34,801 nucleotides of DNA from NCBI RefSeq assembly GCF_028875915.1, contig NZ_JAPEHW010000042.1, forward strand, positions 1 to 34,801, in the 5' to 3' direction. Positions 8,085 through 16,640 of the stretch are shown piece by piece. The DNA is from Pseudoalteromonas sp. G4 (GTDB lineage Bacteria; Pseudomonadota; Gammaproteobacteria; Enterobacterales; Alteromonadaceae). The translations under genes were made by a program, and so were the position numbers. The first letter of the stretch is position 1. Each line of letters opens with the position of its first letter. The notes beneath the pieces were generated by a model. The model was not told where the DNA came from, did not search any database, and saw only the letters and a list, made by a program, of their open reading frames with translations.

Positions 8085-9233
8085 TTATTCGACCGTTAAT
8101 TGCATAAAGCCACTGGAAAAACGACCGCTTTCAGGAATGTAGCAAAGGAGTCGTTGCCCTTTGACTAATTTATCCGAACGCAAAAGTTCTGACAGCATAA
8201 TAAATATTGATGCAGAACCGGTATTACCGCGCTCTGTTAGGTTGGTGTACCATTTTTCATAAGGGATAGCGAAGTCAATATTTTCAAGCCCAGCATATAA
8301 GCGCTCACGGAAATAACCTGATGAGTAGTGCGGTACAAATAACGCGTAATCGCTGGCAATCAGTTTACGTTTTTGAATAATGCGGCTAAGGGCATCTTCA
8401 ACGGTATATTTAACGATATTGTCATTGAGTAAACGCACATCTTGCTTAACCGTCATCATTGATTGCTGTGCAACTTCTTCCGCGGAGAAACGCGTCCAAC
8501 TGGTGAGCTTTCCATCGTCATTTTTCACCGCACCTGCATACATGCAGGTTTCCAACTCATTGGCATATGAAATAATATCAATCCAATCAATGCGTAGGTT
8601 TAACTGCCCAACAACGGGTTTATTTTGTAAAAAGGCTGCGCCTGCACCGTCCGATAGCATCCAGCGTAAAAAGTCTTTTTCAAAGGCTACTTCAGGGTTT
8701 TGCTCAAGGGTGTCTACTTTGTGTTGGCACTCTTGTTCAAAGTTTTTAGCCGTCATCATGCTAGAGGCAATTTCACTGGCAACGACCACACTGTTTTCAA
8801 CTTCTTGTGCCTTTATATTGAGGTAAGCGTATTTAAGTGCAGTTACACCACACAAACAAATACCTGAAGTTGAAACAACTTCACAAGGAGGATTGTTAAG
8901 TTCACCGTGTACCATTACGCCATGATTAGGCAGAGTTTGGTCCGCTTGACTGGTGCTGGCAATTAAACTTTGAATTTGCTTAAGCTCATCTTCATGTTGA
9001 AAAAGTCCGCGTACTGCTTCAGCTGCAAGTGCGGCATTGGTATGTGTAAATTCGTTCGTTTCTGGGTCAATCGCGTAATATCGTTGCTTAATTTTATTAC
9101 TGCGCAAAATCACTGCGCGTGCTCTTGAAGGTCTGTTACCAGCCATTCCGAGCAGATTTTCCATTTCTTTATTTGAGACTGGCTTATTCGGTAAAGCATC
9201 AGCCATCGCTGTAATATAAACAGGGCTTCCCAT
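8085..9233 (-). CDS. darB: DarB-like ketoacyl synthase III
   Basis: Thiolase-fold condensing enzyme of the FabH/DarB group; DarB joins two acyl-derived chains in dialkylresorcinol synthesis. The 382-residue protein has a full catalytic set: Cys126 in STSGICLCG (Cys128 is close by; 126 aligns with the FabH cysteine), His302 in FVPHYSSG and Asn337 in ERGNTGSAS. Family members are usually 330-385 residues. Directly upstream, 6 nt away, is the DarA-like gene, as in Pseudomonas darAB and flexirubin clusters. An AGGAGAG within the end of the DarA gene serves as ribosome-binding site about 10 nt before the ATG. A plain FabH is less likely given the DarA neighbour and the divergent active-site segment. 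Confidence 0.85.
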   Translation of the reverse strand: MGSPVYITAMADALPNKPVSNKEMENLLGMAGNRPSRARAVILRSNKIKQRYYAIDPETNEFTHTNAALAAEAVRGLFQHEDELKQIQSLIASTSQADQTLPNHGVMVHGELNNPPCEVVSTSGICLCGVTALKYAYLNIKAQEVENSVVVASEIASSMMTAKNFEQECQHKVDTLEQNPEVAFEKDFLRWMLSDGAGAAFLQNKPVVGQLNLRIDWIDIISYANELETCMYAGAVKNDDGKLTSWTRFSAEEVAQQSMMTVKQDVRLLNDNIVKYTVEDALSRIIQKRKLIASDYALFVPHYSSGYFRERLYAGLENIDFAIPYEKWYTNLTERGNTGSASIFIMLSELLRSDKLVKGQRLLCYIPESGRFSSGFMQLTVE

Positions 9234-9239
9234 ATGATA

Positions 9240-10154
9240 CTACTCTCCTGAGGGTTCAGCGAAATAGGCTTTTTGTTTTGCAATTTTATTGCGAGTTAAA
9301 GGCGCTATTAGCTTTTTGATAATTGCAGTGATAGGTACAACGGTAAGAATAAGTGTGACTAAAAACACCACATAGATACTTAACCCGATGGCGCGACCAA
9401 TACTTTGCTGAGAGCCAAATTTTTTTAAAATTTTCGACCAAATAGAAAAGCTGTGATTGCCAACTCTTTCACTTGCAATTAATTTTTCATTTATCTTAAC
9501 AGCGTTTAAACCACTTAACATTGGGCTTGTAATAGCGCTTTCGTCATACGCTAAGCGTTGATTTATCGCTACGCCAAAACGTCGTGCATTTGTAATGTCA
9601 CTCTCAGATACCCCAGCAGCAGGTACCCAGCTAAGCGGTTTTTTCTTACCTGTCATCATCCAAAGCGGTGTTGCTAAAAAGCTAAACGCCGCGCCACAGT
9701 TATCACTTAGTACAACGTTATCAACCAGTTTTGCATTAGCATCCGCTAATAATTTCTTCATTTTTTCTTGTGCTGATAACCACATACCACGGCAGCCAAT
9801 CACAGTAACCACAGGGGTGTTGTTAAATAGCTTTTTGGTTTGTGGCAGTTGCATAAATGATGAAATAGGCAGTGAGGGTGTTAAAAACCACACTTGGTAA
9901 CTAAGAATGATTAAGTCGTACTGTTCAAACTGAGTGGTAAAGGGTTCTAACTCAATCGGGTCCATTGCGACAGTTTCAGGAAATACACGAAAGAACTGAC
10001 CGAACGGCCAAGGAAAAGGAAAGTTTACTTTAGGTTTGATCACCAAGTGGTCAACAGTAATGTCTTTATTTTCCTTGATGGGCCCAACAACTGATTGCAA
10101 AATGCTTGAGAGTTGTCCAGTTTGAGAGAAGTTAACAGTAAGAACTTTGCGCAT
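9240..10154 (-). CDS. darA: DarA-like dialkylresorcinol condensing/aromatising enzyme
   Basis: Flavodoxin-fold protein of the family annotated as dialkylresorcinol condensing enzyme DarA, which with DarB forms the resorcinol ring. The 304 residues begin with the FMN-loop-like VNFSQTGQLSS (10-15: SQTGQL), followed by the strand DLIILSYQVWFLTPSLP and the conserved VVTVIGCRGMW. A C-terminal transmembrane helix at about 256-279 (IGLSIYVVFLVTLILTVVPI) would anchor it to the inner membrane, fitting a lipid substrate. It is the first gene of the unit darA, darB, unknown, btrH-like, behind a good promoter. A general NADPH-dependent flavoprotein reductase is the alternative, but the DarB neighbour and length favour DarA. 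Confidence 0.8.
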   Translation of the reverse strand: MRKVLTVNFSQTGQLSSILQSVVGPIKENKDITVDHLVIKPKVNFPFPWPFGQFFRVFPETVAMDPIELEPFTTQFEQYDLIILSYQVWFLTPSLPISSFMQLPQTKKLFNNTPVVTVIGCRGMWLSAQEKMKKLLADANAKLVDNVVLSDNCGAAFSFLATPLWMMTGKKKPLSWVPAAGVSESDITNARRFGVAINQRLAYDESAITSPMLSGLNAVKINEKLIASERVGNHSFSIWSKILKKFGSQQSIGRAIGLSIYVVFLVTLILTVVPITAIIKKLIAPLTRNKIAKQKAYFAEPSGE

Positions 10155-10189
10155 TGTTAAGACAGTATTTATTCCATTAAAAAGAAGTT

Positions 10190-10218
10190 ATTATATAAAA
10201 CATTAATATTTAAGTGAA
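10190..10218 (-). promoter_or_regulatory. Sigma70-type promoter for the darA unit
   Basis: On the minus strand, -35 TTCACT (10213-10218) and -10 TATAAT (10190-10195) are separated by 17 nt, about 36 nt before the darA start codon. The -10 is a perfect consensus and the -35 matches 4 of 6. The divergent DUF2141 gene starts only 14 nt beyond the -35, so the two genes share this control region. Confidence 0.65.
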
Positions 10219-10231
10219 TCTTATTTGAGCG

Positions 10232-10693
10232 ATGATTTGTATGAGAGTGTTAAAGTGTACTGCTTTTTTATTAGCCGGCTGGTTTAATTCCGCTGCTATG
10301 GCCAACACTTTGTCACTGAATATTGAAAATGAAGTTGCTGCAATAGGTACCTTACATGTTCAACTTTTCCAATCAGAAACGCCGTTTGCAAGTGAGCTTA
10401 AAGATTGGAGCAAACTTAGCGCCTTTGCTGAAAAAAATGTGCCTATTAATGGGCAAAATATCAGTGTTGAATTTACGCAATTACCGAGCGCATGGTACGC
10501 AGTGCGTTTATATGTCGATGAAAACGCCAATCAAACGCTCGACCTTTCACGTGCTGGCATTCCTAAAGAAGCGGTAGGGTTTTCAAATAACCCAATGCTT
10601 TTTCGTGGCAAACCAGCCATCAATAAAACCAGTTTTCAGCTAACAAACAACCAGCAAAGTGATATTCGTTTAGTTAAAGACAAGCGTAAATAA
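10232..10693 (+). CDS. Secreted DUF2141 protein
   Basis: A 153-residue exported protein of the DUF2141 family, function unknown. The signal peptide is clear (RVLKCTAFLLAGWFNSAAMA); a second ATG at 10241 would give it a more usual length. The body has the family pattern of beta strands: GTLHVQLFQSE, LPSAWYAVRLYVDENANQTLD and GIPKEAVGFSNNP. It is the only plus-strand gene inside the biosynthetic cluster, divergent from darA and convergent with the short ketosynthase-like gene. The strand pattern suggests either a co-inherited periplasmic accessory protein or an unrelated insertion; the shared control region with darA favours the former slightly. Confidence 0.8.
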   Translation: MICMRVLKCTAFLLAGWFNSAAMANTLSLNIENEVAAIGTLHVQLFQSETPFASELKDWSKLSAFAEKNVPINGQNISVEFTQLPSAWYAVRLYVDENANQTLDLSRAGIPKEAVGFSNNPMLFRGKPAINKTSFQLTNNQQSDIRLVKDKRK

Positions 10694-10721
10694 AATTACT
10701 TTTTTAGGGTTTGTCTGCACA

Positions 10722-11312
10722 TTAGCGATAATAAAAGGGTGGTTTTACGCCTTTAGCTATTAACTCAGTTAACTGGTTAATATCAGTTATCAATGCCGAA
10801 GAGTGCGCTTCATCTGTTAACTCAATGATTAAACAATCGCAGCGGCGAGTTGTTTCAGTTTCATGCCAAAGTAATAAAACCGCTGCATCTGAATTCTTTT
10901 CGAGTAAATCAAGCTCAGCAGTGAGTAGGGTTTTAGCCAGTTTTTGCTCGCTACAGCCCAAAAATAAATTACTGCCATGTAATTTAAATTCTTTCGCTAA
11001 ATAGTAGTTAGCTGCATTACCAACGGTGGCAACAAAGTCGAGTGGTTTTAGTGCTATATCTTTGGATAAATCGAGTAATAAACTTTGCAATAATTCCAAA
11101 GAAAAATACTGAGCAGCACTGAATAATGAATATTTACACCCTGGTTTTAAACTGGTTTGTAGGTTTGCCAAGGCTTTCATCGCGGTTAACGTAAAATTAT
11201 CTAAGCGGCGGCCACTAATAGCAAATTCACTTTTTAGCTCTTGGCGAAGTTGCTTGTTGGTTTTTTCACGAGGCTCAGTGATTACTGCGTAGTCGATAAT
11301 TTTAATGGTCAT
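10722..11312 (-). CDS. Short ketosynthase-like partner (ketoacyl-synthase N-terminal domain only)
   Basis: A 196-residue protein resembling the N-terminal half of a beta-ketoacyl synthase, of the type that accompanies ketosynthases in aryl polyene and flexirubin clusters and is often labelled chain length factor. Recognisable are RRLDNFTLTAMKAL, then GNAANYYLAKEFKLHGSNLF in the position of the ketosynthase dimer-interface helix, and GCSEQ near where the active-site cysteine would be. The C-terminal half with the two catalytic histidines is absent, so it is unlikely to condense on its own. The ATG at 11312 forms a 4-nt ATGA overlap with the ketosynthase stop and has GGGGG upstream; an upstream TTG at 11327 is less likely. 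It probably pairs with the ketosynthase. Confidence 0.75.
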   Translation of the reverse strand: MTIKIIDYAVITEPREKTNKQLRQELKSEFAISGRRLDNFTLTAMKALANLQTSLKPGCKYSLFSAAQYFSLELLQSLLLDLSKDIALKPLDFVATVGNAANYYLAKEFKLHGSNLFLGCSEQKLAKTLLTAELDLLEKNSDAAVLLLWHETETTRRCDCLIIELTDEAHSSALITDINQLTELIAKGVKPPFYYR

Positions 11313-12412
11313 AATCGACCCCCACAATTATTGACCTCAACAATAATGGCGGCATTATTACCACCAAAACCACAGTGGTTTAACAAAATATGCTGATAAT
11401 CACTCAGCATTTTACCTTGGCTAAATGGTTTTAAAATCGTCTCTTTATGCACATAATCTGGCAGTGGAATAACGCTTTGTGTTTTTAGTAAATGATCCAT
11501 TAATGCTAATTCTAAAACGCCACATGCACCCAAGGTATGGCCTGTAAAAGGCTTAAAAGCAAAAATAGGAGCGTGGGTTAAGCCTTGGTTAAATGCGTTA
11601 AGCTCTGCTTGGTCGTTATTTAATGTGGCGGTACCGTGCACTTTAATCAGGTCAATGTTTTCAGCGTTTAATTGTGCCTTGTTAAGCGCCTGGTCAATAA
11701 TCGTGTTTATATGCTCACCCGACTCTTGTGTCATGGTTAAGCTGTAATGATCACAACCCGTGCCATAGCCAAGTACTTTCATTTGTTTCTGTTTACTGGC
11801 GGTTTTTGCCATAACCAGCGCAGCTACACCTTCGCCAAGCACTAAACCAGAGCGCGCTTCACTAAAGGTTTTGAGGCCGTTTGCACTTTGTAAATCAAGT
11901 GAATAAAAACCTTCGACGGTGAGTGGGTTATAAAACTCACAACCAACCACAATAACAAACTCAGCTCTGTTATGCGTTAACAGCTGGTCGGCTAAAATAA
12001 CTGCGTTTGTGCCAGCGGTACATGCCGTATTTATGGTTAAGTGTAGATCTGAGGTGGCAAATTGTGCTTTCAAATAACCACTTAACCTGTCGGTGTCGGT
12101 AAGCCAAATAGTTTGCTCAGGTTTTGCTTTTACGCTGCTAACATCTAAGCTCGTTGAACCAAGCACAACCGCTGTATTGGCTAATTGCGATGGCGTAAGC
12201 TCAGCCTTTGCTATGGCACTTGCAACAACCGTATGAAGCGCTTCTAAAATACGTGCTTCATCGGTATCTACCGCTAAATCTTGCATCGCAAAAAACGGCA
12301 CACTTATTTGCTCAGCCGTTGATACGGTTTGATACTGTGACGTTGAAAAGGTGATAGTATCACCGCGGCCACATGCCGACCACGAATCTGCTGCAATGAT
12401 GTAACTAGGCAA
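11309..12412 (-). CDS. FabF-type beta-ketoacyl-ACP synthase of the cluster
   Basis: Elongating condensing enzyme. The 367-residue protein has the Cys-His-His triad: Cys131 in NTACTAGTN, His259 in KVHGTATLNND and His292 in FTGHTLGACG, followed by the C-terminal glycine-rich HCGFGGNNAA. E. coli FabF is 413 residues, so this one is short, mainly in the N-terminal half, as in pathway-specific ketosynthases. The start is TTG at 12412, overlapping the carrier protein gene by 8 nt; no better start exists before residue 43. It is followed by the short partner with an ATGA overlap. Together with the carrier protein it would build the chain used by DarA/DarB. Confidence 0.9.
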   Translation of the reverse strand: MPSYIIAADSWSACGRGDTITFSTSQYQTVSTAEQISVPFFAMQDLAVDTDEARILEALHTVVASAIAKAELTPSQLANTAVVLGSTSLDVSSVKAKPEQTIWLTDTDRLSGYLKAQFATSDLHLTINTACTAGTNAVILADQLLTHNRAEFVIVVGCEFYNPLTVEGFYSLDLQSANGLKTFSEARSGLVLGEGVAALVMAKTASKQKQMKVLGYGTGCDHYSLTMTQESGEHINTIIDQALNKAQLNAENIDLIKVHGTATLNNDQAELNAFNQGLTHAPIFAFKPFTGHTLGACGVLELALMDHLLKTQSVIPLPDYVHKETILKPFSQGKMLSDYQHILLNHCGFGGNNAAIIVEVNNCGGRL

Positions 12413-12686
12413 GTTCTTTACTTTTTTCGCGTTGAATTAAAGCAACAATGCTATTGATTGAATGCAGATCTTTACGGCTTTCTTTTGAGCTTTCGACACG
12501 AATGCCAAAGTGCTGTTTGATAATAAGCGCAAGTTGCAGCGCATCAAGGGAGTCTAAACCCACTTTAGAGTCATTACCAAAAAGTGGCGCATCGTCTTCA
12601 ATTTCGTGCCATTCTATCTCGTCTTCCTTGTCACATTCTTCAACAATAAGTTGTTTTAGTTTGTTTTTTAATTCTTCTATTTCCAT
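12405..12686 (-). CDS. Acyl carrier protein of the cluster
   Basis: A 93-residue carrier protein. The phosphopantetheine attachment site is Ser46 in VGLDSLDALQL, followed by the helix LALIIKQHFGIRV. The N-terminal helix is acidic, as in other carrier proteins; the first loop (DDAPLFGNDSK) is typical of the pathway-dedicated carriers in aryl polyene and flexirubin clusters. AGGAAG lies 6 nt before the ATG. The gene overlaps the permease gene by 10 nt upstream and the ketosynthase gene by 8 nt downstream, so all five genes from 14730 to 10722 form one translationally linked operon. A phosphopantetheinyl transferase must act from elsewhere. Confidence 0.93.
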   Translation of the reverse strand: MEIEELKNKLKQLIVEECDKEDEIEWHEIEDDAPLFGNDSKVGLDSLDALQLALIIKQHFGIRVESSKESRKDLHSINSIVALIQREKSKELA

Positions 12687-13828
12687 TTTAACTTCCTAAC
12701 TTTTAACTCAAATAACCACAATGCAAACACGCCGCAAACCACTGAAAACACAATCAAAGGCAGGCTAGTATTAAATGTGAGTAACTCTGAGTGAGAGATA
12801 AATAAATTCTTAAGTCCGCTTGATGCATAATGCATCGGCGAAAGCTGCGCAATAGATTGCATGGCCTTAGGCATAATGTCTAGTGGCACCATTAAGCCGC
12901 TTATTGCTGCAAGTAAAATATTGATGCCACCACCTACCACAATAGCTTGTTCGTGAGTTTGAATTTGACTTGCGATAAGCGCACCAAATGTTACTGCGCT
13001 GGCACAGGTGATAGCTAAAAAGGGCAGAGCATAAATTAAATGTCCGATACTGACGCTTGGCACATCAACAAGTAGCGGAATAAAGCAAAAACCAATAACC
13101 AGTAACACTAAACCTTGCGCTAGGCTTACTAGATAAAAAGCGAGTAATTTGGCCGCAAAATAGTGCTTATTTGAAATAGGAAAAGTAGTTACTCGGATTA
13201 AAGTGCCGTTTTGTGTTTCACTGATAAGCGTGATTGAAATAGGTAACACAATAAAAAATACACCAAACACAAGCCATGAGGGAATGCTGTGTTGCACGGC
13301 TTGATAACTAACTTGATGACTAAACTCAACTAACTTGAGTTGATCTGTTTGCGATGTCACGCTAGCTATTTGTTCGCTAAGTGGCTGTGACTCTGATATT
13401 TGTCCAGTATCACGTAAGTACAAATGCAGTTTCACTTTGGCTAGGGCAATTTGAAGGTGCTGCTCTACCAAGCTTGCAATTTGGGGTGAAAGCGAATTTT
13501 TTTTACTAAACAACACCACTTTTTCAGGTTCATCTTGAAACAGGGCTTGTTCAAATTGTGTTGATAAACTCAGGCTGACATCAGGCTTAGCTGCTTCATT
13601 AAGCTTAAACCCAGCATTATCTAAATACACGTTAAGTAAGGCTTCGGCTTGATTGGTGCTATTGCTGCTAATATTGATAGTGACCGATTGCGTGATGTCT
13701 TGCGCTTTGTTACTGAGCGCAAATGTCATTATTAACATAAAGCTGATAGGCATTAAAAAAAGCACAGCTAAACTATGCAAGTCGCTAAAAATCAGCCTAA
13801 ATTCTTTGGTGATGCTGGCTTTTATCAT
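12677..13828 (-). CDS. ABC-2 type transporter permease
   Basis: Membrane half of an ABC exporter. From the ATG at 13828 (383 residues) there is one N-terminal transmembrane helix (about 20-38, LAVLFLMPISFMLIMTF), a large extracytoplasmic segment to about residue 195, then five hydrophobic segments in the C-terminal half. This is the ABC2_membrane_3 layout. The ATG at 13828 forms an ATGA overlap with the stop of the ATPase gene, which is why I prefer it over an in-frame start 63 nt upstream. Such exporters move lipids, drugs or natural products outward; the obvious cargo is the product of the cluster. Confidence 0.9.
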   Translation of the reverse strand: MIKASITKEFRLIFSDLHSLAVLFLMPISFMLIMTFALSNKAQDITQSVTINISSNSTNQAEALLNVYLDNAGFKLNEAAKPDVSLSLSTQFEQALFQDEPEKVVLFSKKNSLSPQIASLVEQHLQIALAKVKLHLYLRDTGQISESQPLSEQIASVTSQTDQLKLVEFSHQVSYQAVQHSIPSWLVFGVFFIVLPISITLISETQNGTLIRVTTFPISNKHYFAAKLLAFYLVSLAQGLVLLVIGFCFIPLLVDVPSVSIGHLIYALPFLAITCASAVTFGALIASQIQTHEQAIVVGGGINILLAAISGLMVPLDIMPKAMQSIAQLSPMHYASSGLKNLFISHSELLTFNTSLPLIVFSVVCGVFALWLFELKVRKLKWK

Positions 13829-14730
13829 TGTTCTGTAAATAACTCTTTGTAATAGTTTTCTAAATGCAGCGTTGAGAAATTTATCTCGCAAATGGTTGGC
13901 AGCGAAAGTTGATTAAGTTGCGCCAGTATAAAAAGCGGCTCTTTACATCGTTCAATGGTTAATTGACTGTCACCTGTTTTAACTACATTTGGGATAAGCG
14001 CAGAAATTTCAGAAAGGGTACTATTGCTGATAGTTTCAGCAAAACTGATTTGCAGCGGTGCATTATCACCAATGGCATTAATATTGATTAATTCGCCGCG
14101 CTTTAAACCATAAATGCGTTCGCAGATTTGCTCTACTTCTGACAATAAGTGTGAGGTATAAATAATAGTGGTACCTTGTTGCTTTAAATCTGTCAATAAA
14201 GTCAAAATTAACTCGCGGGAAATGGGATCGATACCCACCGTTGGCTCATCAAGAATAAGTACTTTAGGATGTTTAAGCAGTGCAATCGCTAAATTTAAAC
14301 GGCGTTTATAACCACCTGATAAATGCTGTGCTTTTTTTGTAGCAACAGCTTCTAATTGGCATTTGGTGAGTGCTTCTTCAATAATTGATTTTTCATCAAT
14401 TTTTGTCAGTAAACTAGCAAAGTAATGAAGGTTTTGCATAACCGTAAGCTTTTCATAAAACGCGTATTCCTGCGGTACAAGGGCTAAGTACTGTTTAATA
14501 AAGGCTTGTTGAGCTTCGCTTTGTTGGTAAAAAAGTGAACCTGCAGTAGGTTGCAGTAACCCTGTAATTAACGAAATAAGCGTTGATTTGCCGGCACCAT
14601 TTGGTCCAATTAAGCCAATACATTCACCAGCAGAGATGGTCAGCGAGATGTTATGCAATGTATCAAAGTCATTGCTTTGATATCGAAAGCGTAAATCTGC
14701 GAGCTGTATTAACACGTCTTTGCTTGTCAC
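13825..14730 (-). CDS. ABC transporter ATP-binding protein
   Basis: ATPase half of the exporter, 301 residues. Walker A is GPNGAGKST (42-50), the signature is HLSGGYKRR (136-144), Walker B is LILDEP (158-163), and the switch histidine follows in YTSHLLSEV. The start is GTG with a strong GGGAGG 5 nt upstream. First gene of the minus-strand operon ATPase, permease, carrier protein, ketosynthase, short partner. The C-terminal 80 residues are a soluble extension common in the drug/lipid export ATPases (CcmA/NodI type). The promoter must lie in 14731-14900; I see no convincing -35/-10 pair there. Confidence 0.95.
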   Translation of the reverse strand: MTSKDVLIQLADLRFRYQSNDFDTLHNISLTISAGECIGLIGPNGAGKSTLISLITGLLQPTAGSLFYQQSEAQQAFIKQYLALVPQEYAFYEKLTVMQNLHYFASLLTKIDEKSIIEEALTKCQLEAVATKKAQHLSGGYKRRLNLAIALLKHPKVLILDEPTVGIDPISRELILTLLTDLKQQGTTIIYTSHLLSEVEQICERIYGLKRGELININAIGDNAPLQISFAETISNSTLSEISALIPNVVKTGDSQLTIERCKEPLFILAQLNQLSLPTICEINFSTLHLENYYKELFTEQ

Positions 14731-14934
14731 CTAAACCTCCCTGGCGATTATGTTTTGGTGCAAAAATTAAGTAAACCAATAATATGCGTACCAAAAACGA
14801 TTCTAACACGGGCAATAAAATTCAACACGGTAATTTTTTCAGAGGAATTTAATCGAAATTTTATGACTTTAAGTTGGATATAAAATTAAAAACCTAATTT
14901 CAGCGAAAAAACACACATATTGGCTACGCTTTAA

Positions 14935-14964
14935 TTGCACTCTAAGTGGGTAAACAGGTATAAT
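14935..14964 (+). promoter_or_regulatory. prfC: Sigma70-type promoter for prfC
   Basis: -35 TTGCAC at 14935-14940 and a consensus -10 TATAAT at 14959-14964, 18-nt spacer, about 46 nt before the prfC start codon. Confidence 0.75.
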
Positions 14965-15010
14965 TTCGCCCCATTTTTAACCTTGAATTTTAAGCGATTG
15001 GCGGGTATTC

Positions 15011-16594
15011 ATGTCCAGTATTTCAACTGAAGTTGGCAAGCGTCGCACCTTTGCGATTATCTCCCACCCGGATGCGGGTAAAACAACCATTACTGAAAAG
15101 GTACTTCTTTTCGGACAAGCTCTGCAAAAAGCAGGTACAGTAAAAGGTCGTGGTTCGAATCAACATGCTAAATCAGACTGGATGGAAATGGAAAAAGAGC
15201 GTGGTATCTCGGTTACTACCTCTGTAATGCAATTCCCGTACAACGACTGTTTGGTAAACCTACTGGATACCCCAGGACACGAAGACTTTTCGGAAGATAC
15301 TTACCGTACACTCACCGCGGTTGACTCGTGCCTAATGGTAATTGACGCTGCGAAAGGTGTAGAAGACCGTACCCGTAAGCTAATGGAAGTAACGCGTCTT
15401 CGTGATACGCCAATTGTTACCTTTATGAACAAACTCGACCGTGATATCCGTGACCCAATGGAAGTAATGGACGAAGTTGAAAGTGAGCTAAACATCGCGT
15501 GTGCTCCGGTTACGTGGCCAATTGGCTGTGGTAAAGAGTTTAAAGGTGTTTACCATATTCATCGTGATGAAACGATTTTGTACCAAACAGGTCAAGGCCA
15601 TACAATTCAAGAAGTGCGTATTGTTAAAGGGTTAGATAACCCAGAGCTTGACGCAGCCGTGGGTGAAGAACTGGCTGAATTACTACGCGAAGAACTTGAG
15701 CTAGTGGTAGGTGCATCGCACGAATTTGACCAAGAGCTTTTCCTTGCAGGTGAATTAACACCGGTATTCTTTGGTACCGCACTTGGTAACTTTGGTGTTG
15801 ACCATATGCTTGACGGTTTAACTGAGTGGGCACCATCACCACAGCCACGTCAAACAGATGACCGCCTCGTTACTGCTGACGAAGAAAAGTTCTCAGGCTT
15901 CGTATTTAAAATTCAAGCAAACATGGACCCGAAACACCGTGACCGTATTGCCTTTATGCGTATTGTATCGGGTAAGTATGAGCAAGGTATGAAAATGGAC
16001 CATGTGCGTATTGGTAAAAAGGTCAGCATATCTGATGCGGTAACATTTATGGCTGGTGACCGTGAGCGCGCAGCAGAAGCGTACGCAGGGGATATTATTG
16101 GTCTTCATAACCACGGTACGATTCAAATTGGTGACACCTTCACGCAAGGTGAAAAAATTAAGTTCAGCGGTATACCAAACTTTGCGCCAGAATTATTCCG
16201 TCGTATTCGCTTACGCGATCCACTTAAGCAAAAGCAGCTACTTAAAGGCCTTATCCAGCTTTCGGAAGAAGGTGCAGTACAGGTATTTAGACCACTGCAA
16301 AACAATGACCTTATCGTAGGTGCGGTAGGTGTACTTCAGTTTGACGTTGTTGTAGCGCGCTTAAAAGCCGAATACAACGTAGATGCCATGTACGAAAGCG
16401 TAAGTGTTGCAACAGCACGCTGGGTAACCTGTGATGATGCGAAAAAGTTAGAAGAATTCCGCCGTAAGTGCGAAGTAAACTTAGCGCTCGATGGTGGTGA
16501 TAACCTAACCTATATCGCGCCAACACGTGTTAACTTAAACTTGTCGCAAGAGCGTTATCCAGAGGTGGTTTTCCACCAAACGCGTGAACACTAA
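15011..16594 (+). CDS. prfC: Peptide chain release factor 3
   Basis: Translational GTPase that removes RF1/RF2 from the ribosome after termination. The 527-residue protein matches the usual length (E. coli 529). G1 is SHPDAGKTT (18-26), G3 is [14 protein letters not shown], and G4 is NKLDRD. The C-terminal part is intact to FHQTREH. It has its own promoter and a hairpin terminator. In E. coli prfC follows holD, rimI and yjjG closely; here about 14 kb of accessory genes stand between rimI and prfC. Confidence 0.98.
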   Translation: MSSISTEVGKRRTFAIISHPDAGKTTITEKVLLFGQALQKAGTVKGRGSNQHAKSDWMEMEKERGISVTTSVMQFPYNDCLVNLLDTPGHEDFSEDTYRTLTAVDSCLMVIDAAKGVEDRTRKLMEVTRLRDTPIVTFMNKLDRDIRDPMEVMDEVESELNIACAPVTWPIGCGKEFKGVYHIHRDETILYQTGQGHTIQEVRIVKGLDNPELDAAVGEELAELLREELELVVGASHEFDQELFLAGELTPVFFGTALGNFGVDHMLDGLTEWAPSPQPRQTDDRLVTADEEKFSGFVFKIQANMDPKHRDRIAFMRIVSGKYEQGMKMDHVRIGKKVSISDAVTFMAGDRERAAEAYAGDIIGLHNHGTIQIGDTFTQGEKIKFSGIPNFAPELFRRIRLRDPLKQKQLLKGLIQLSEEGAVQVFRPLQNNDLIVGAVGVLQFDVVVARLKAEYNVDAMYESVSVATARWVTCDDAKKLEEFRRKCEVNLALDGGDNLTYIAPTRVNLNLSQERYPEVVFHQTREH

Positions 16595-16613
16595 TTTTTA
16601 CGTCATAAATTTG

Positions 16614-16640
16614 CGATAGCGTCATTGCTATCGTATTTTT
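16614..16640 (+). terminator. Rho-independent terminator of prfC
   Basis: Stem CGATAGC/GCTATCG (16614-16620 with 16627-16633), 6-nt loop, then TATTTTT. Lies 20 nt after the prfC stop. Confidence 0.85.

Noticed and set aside
8380..8826. 148-codon plus-strand open frame inside the darB-like gene
   Set aside because: Antisense to a complete catalytic gene; serine/threonine-rich product typical of a shadow frame.
11313..11327. TTG start of the short ketosynthase-like gene
   Set aside because: The ATG at 11312 forms an ATGA overlap with the ketosynthase stop and has a GGGGG ribosome-binding site.
13828..14730. Daunorubicin-type self-resistance transporter
   Set aside because: The ATPase and permease are a general ABC-2 exporter; nothing in the window points to an antibiotic, and the cluster context gives a better cargo.
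15301..16526. Open frames on the minus strand within prfC
   Set aside because: Shadows of a strongly coding, intact prfC; products are repetitive or composition-biased with no domain.
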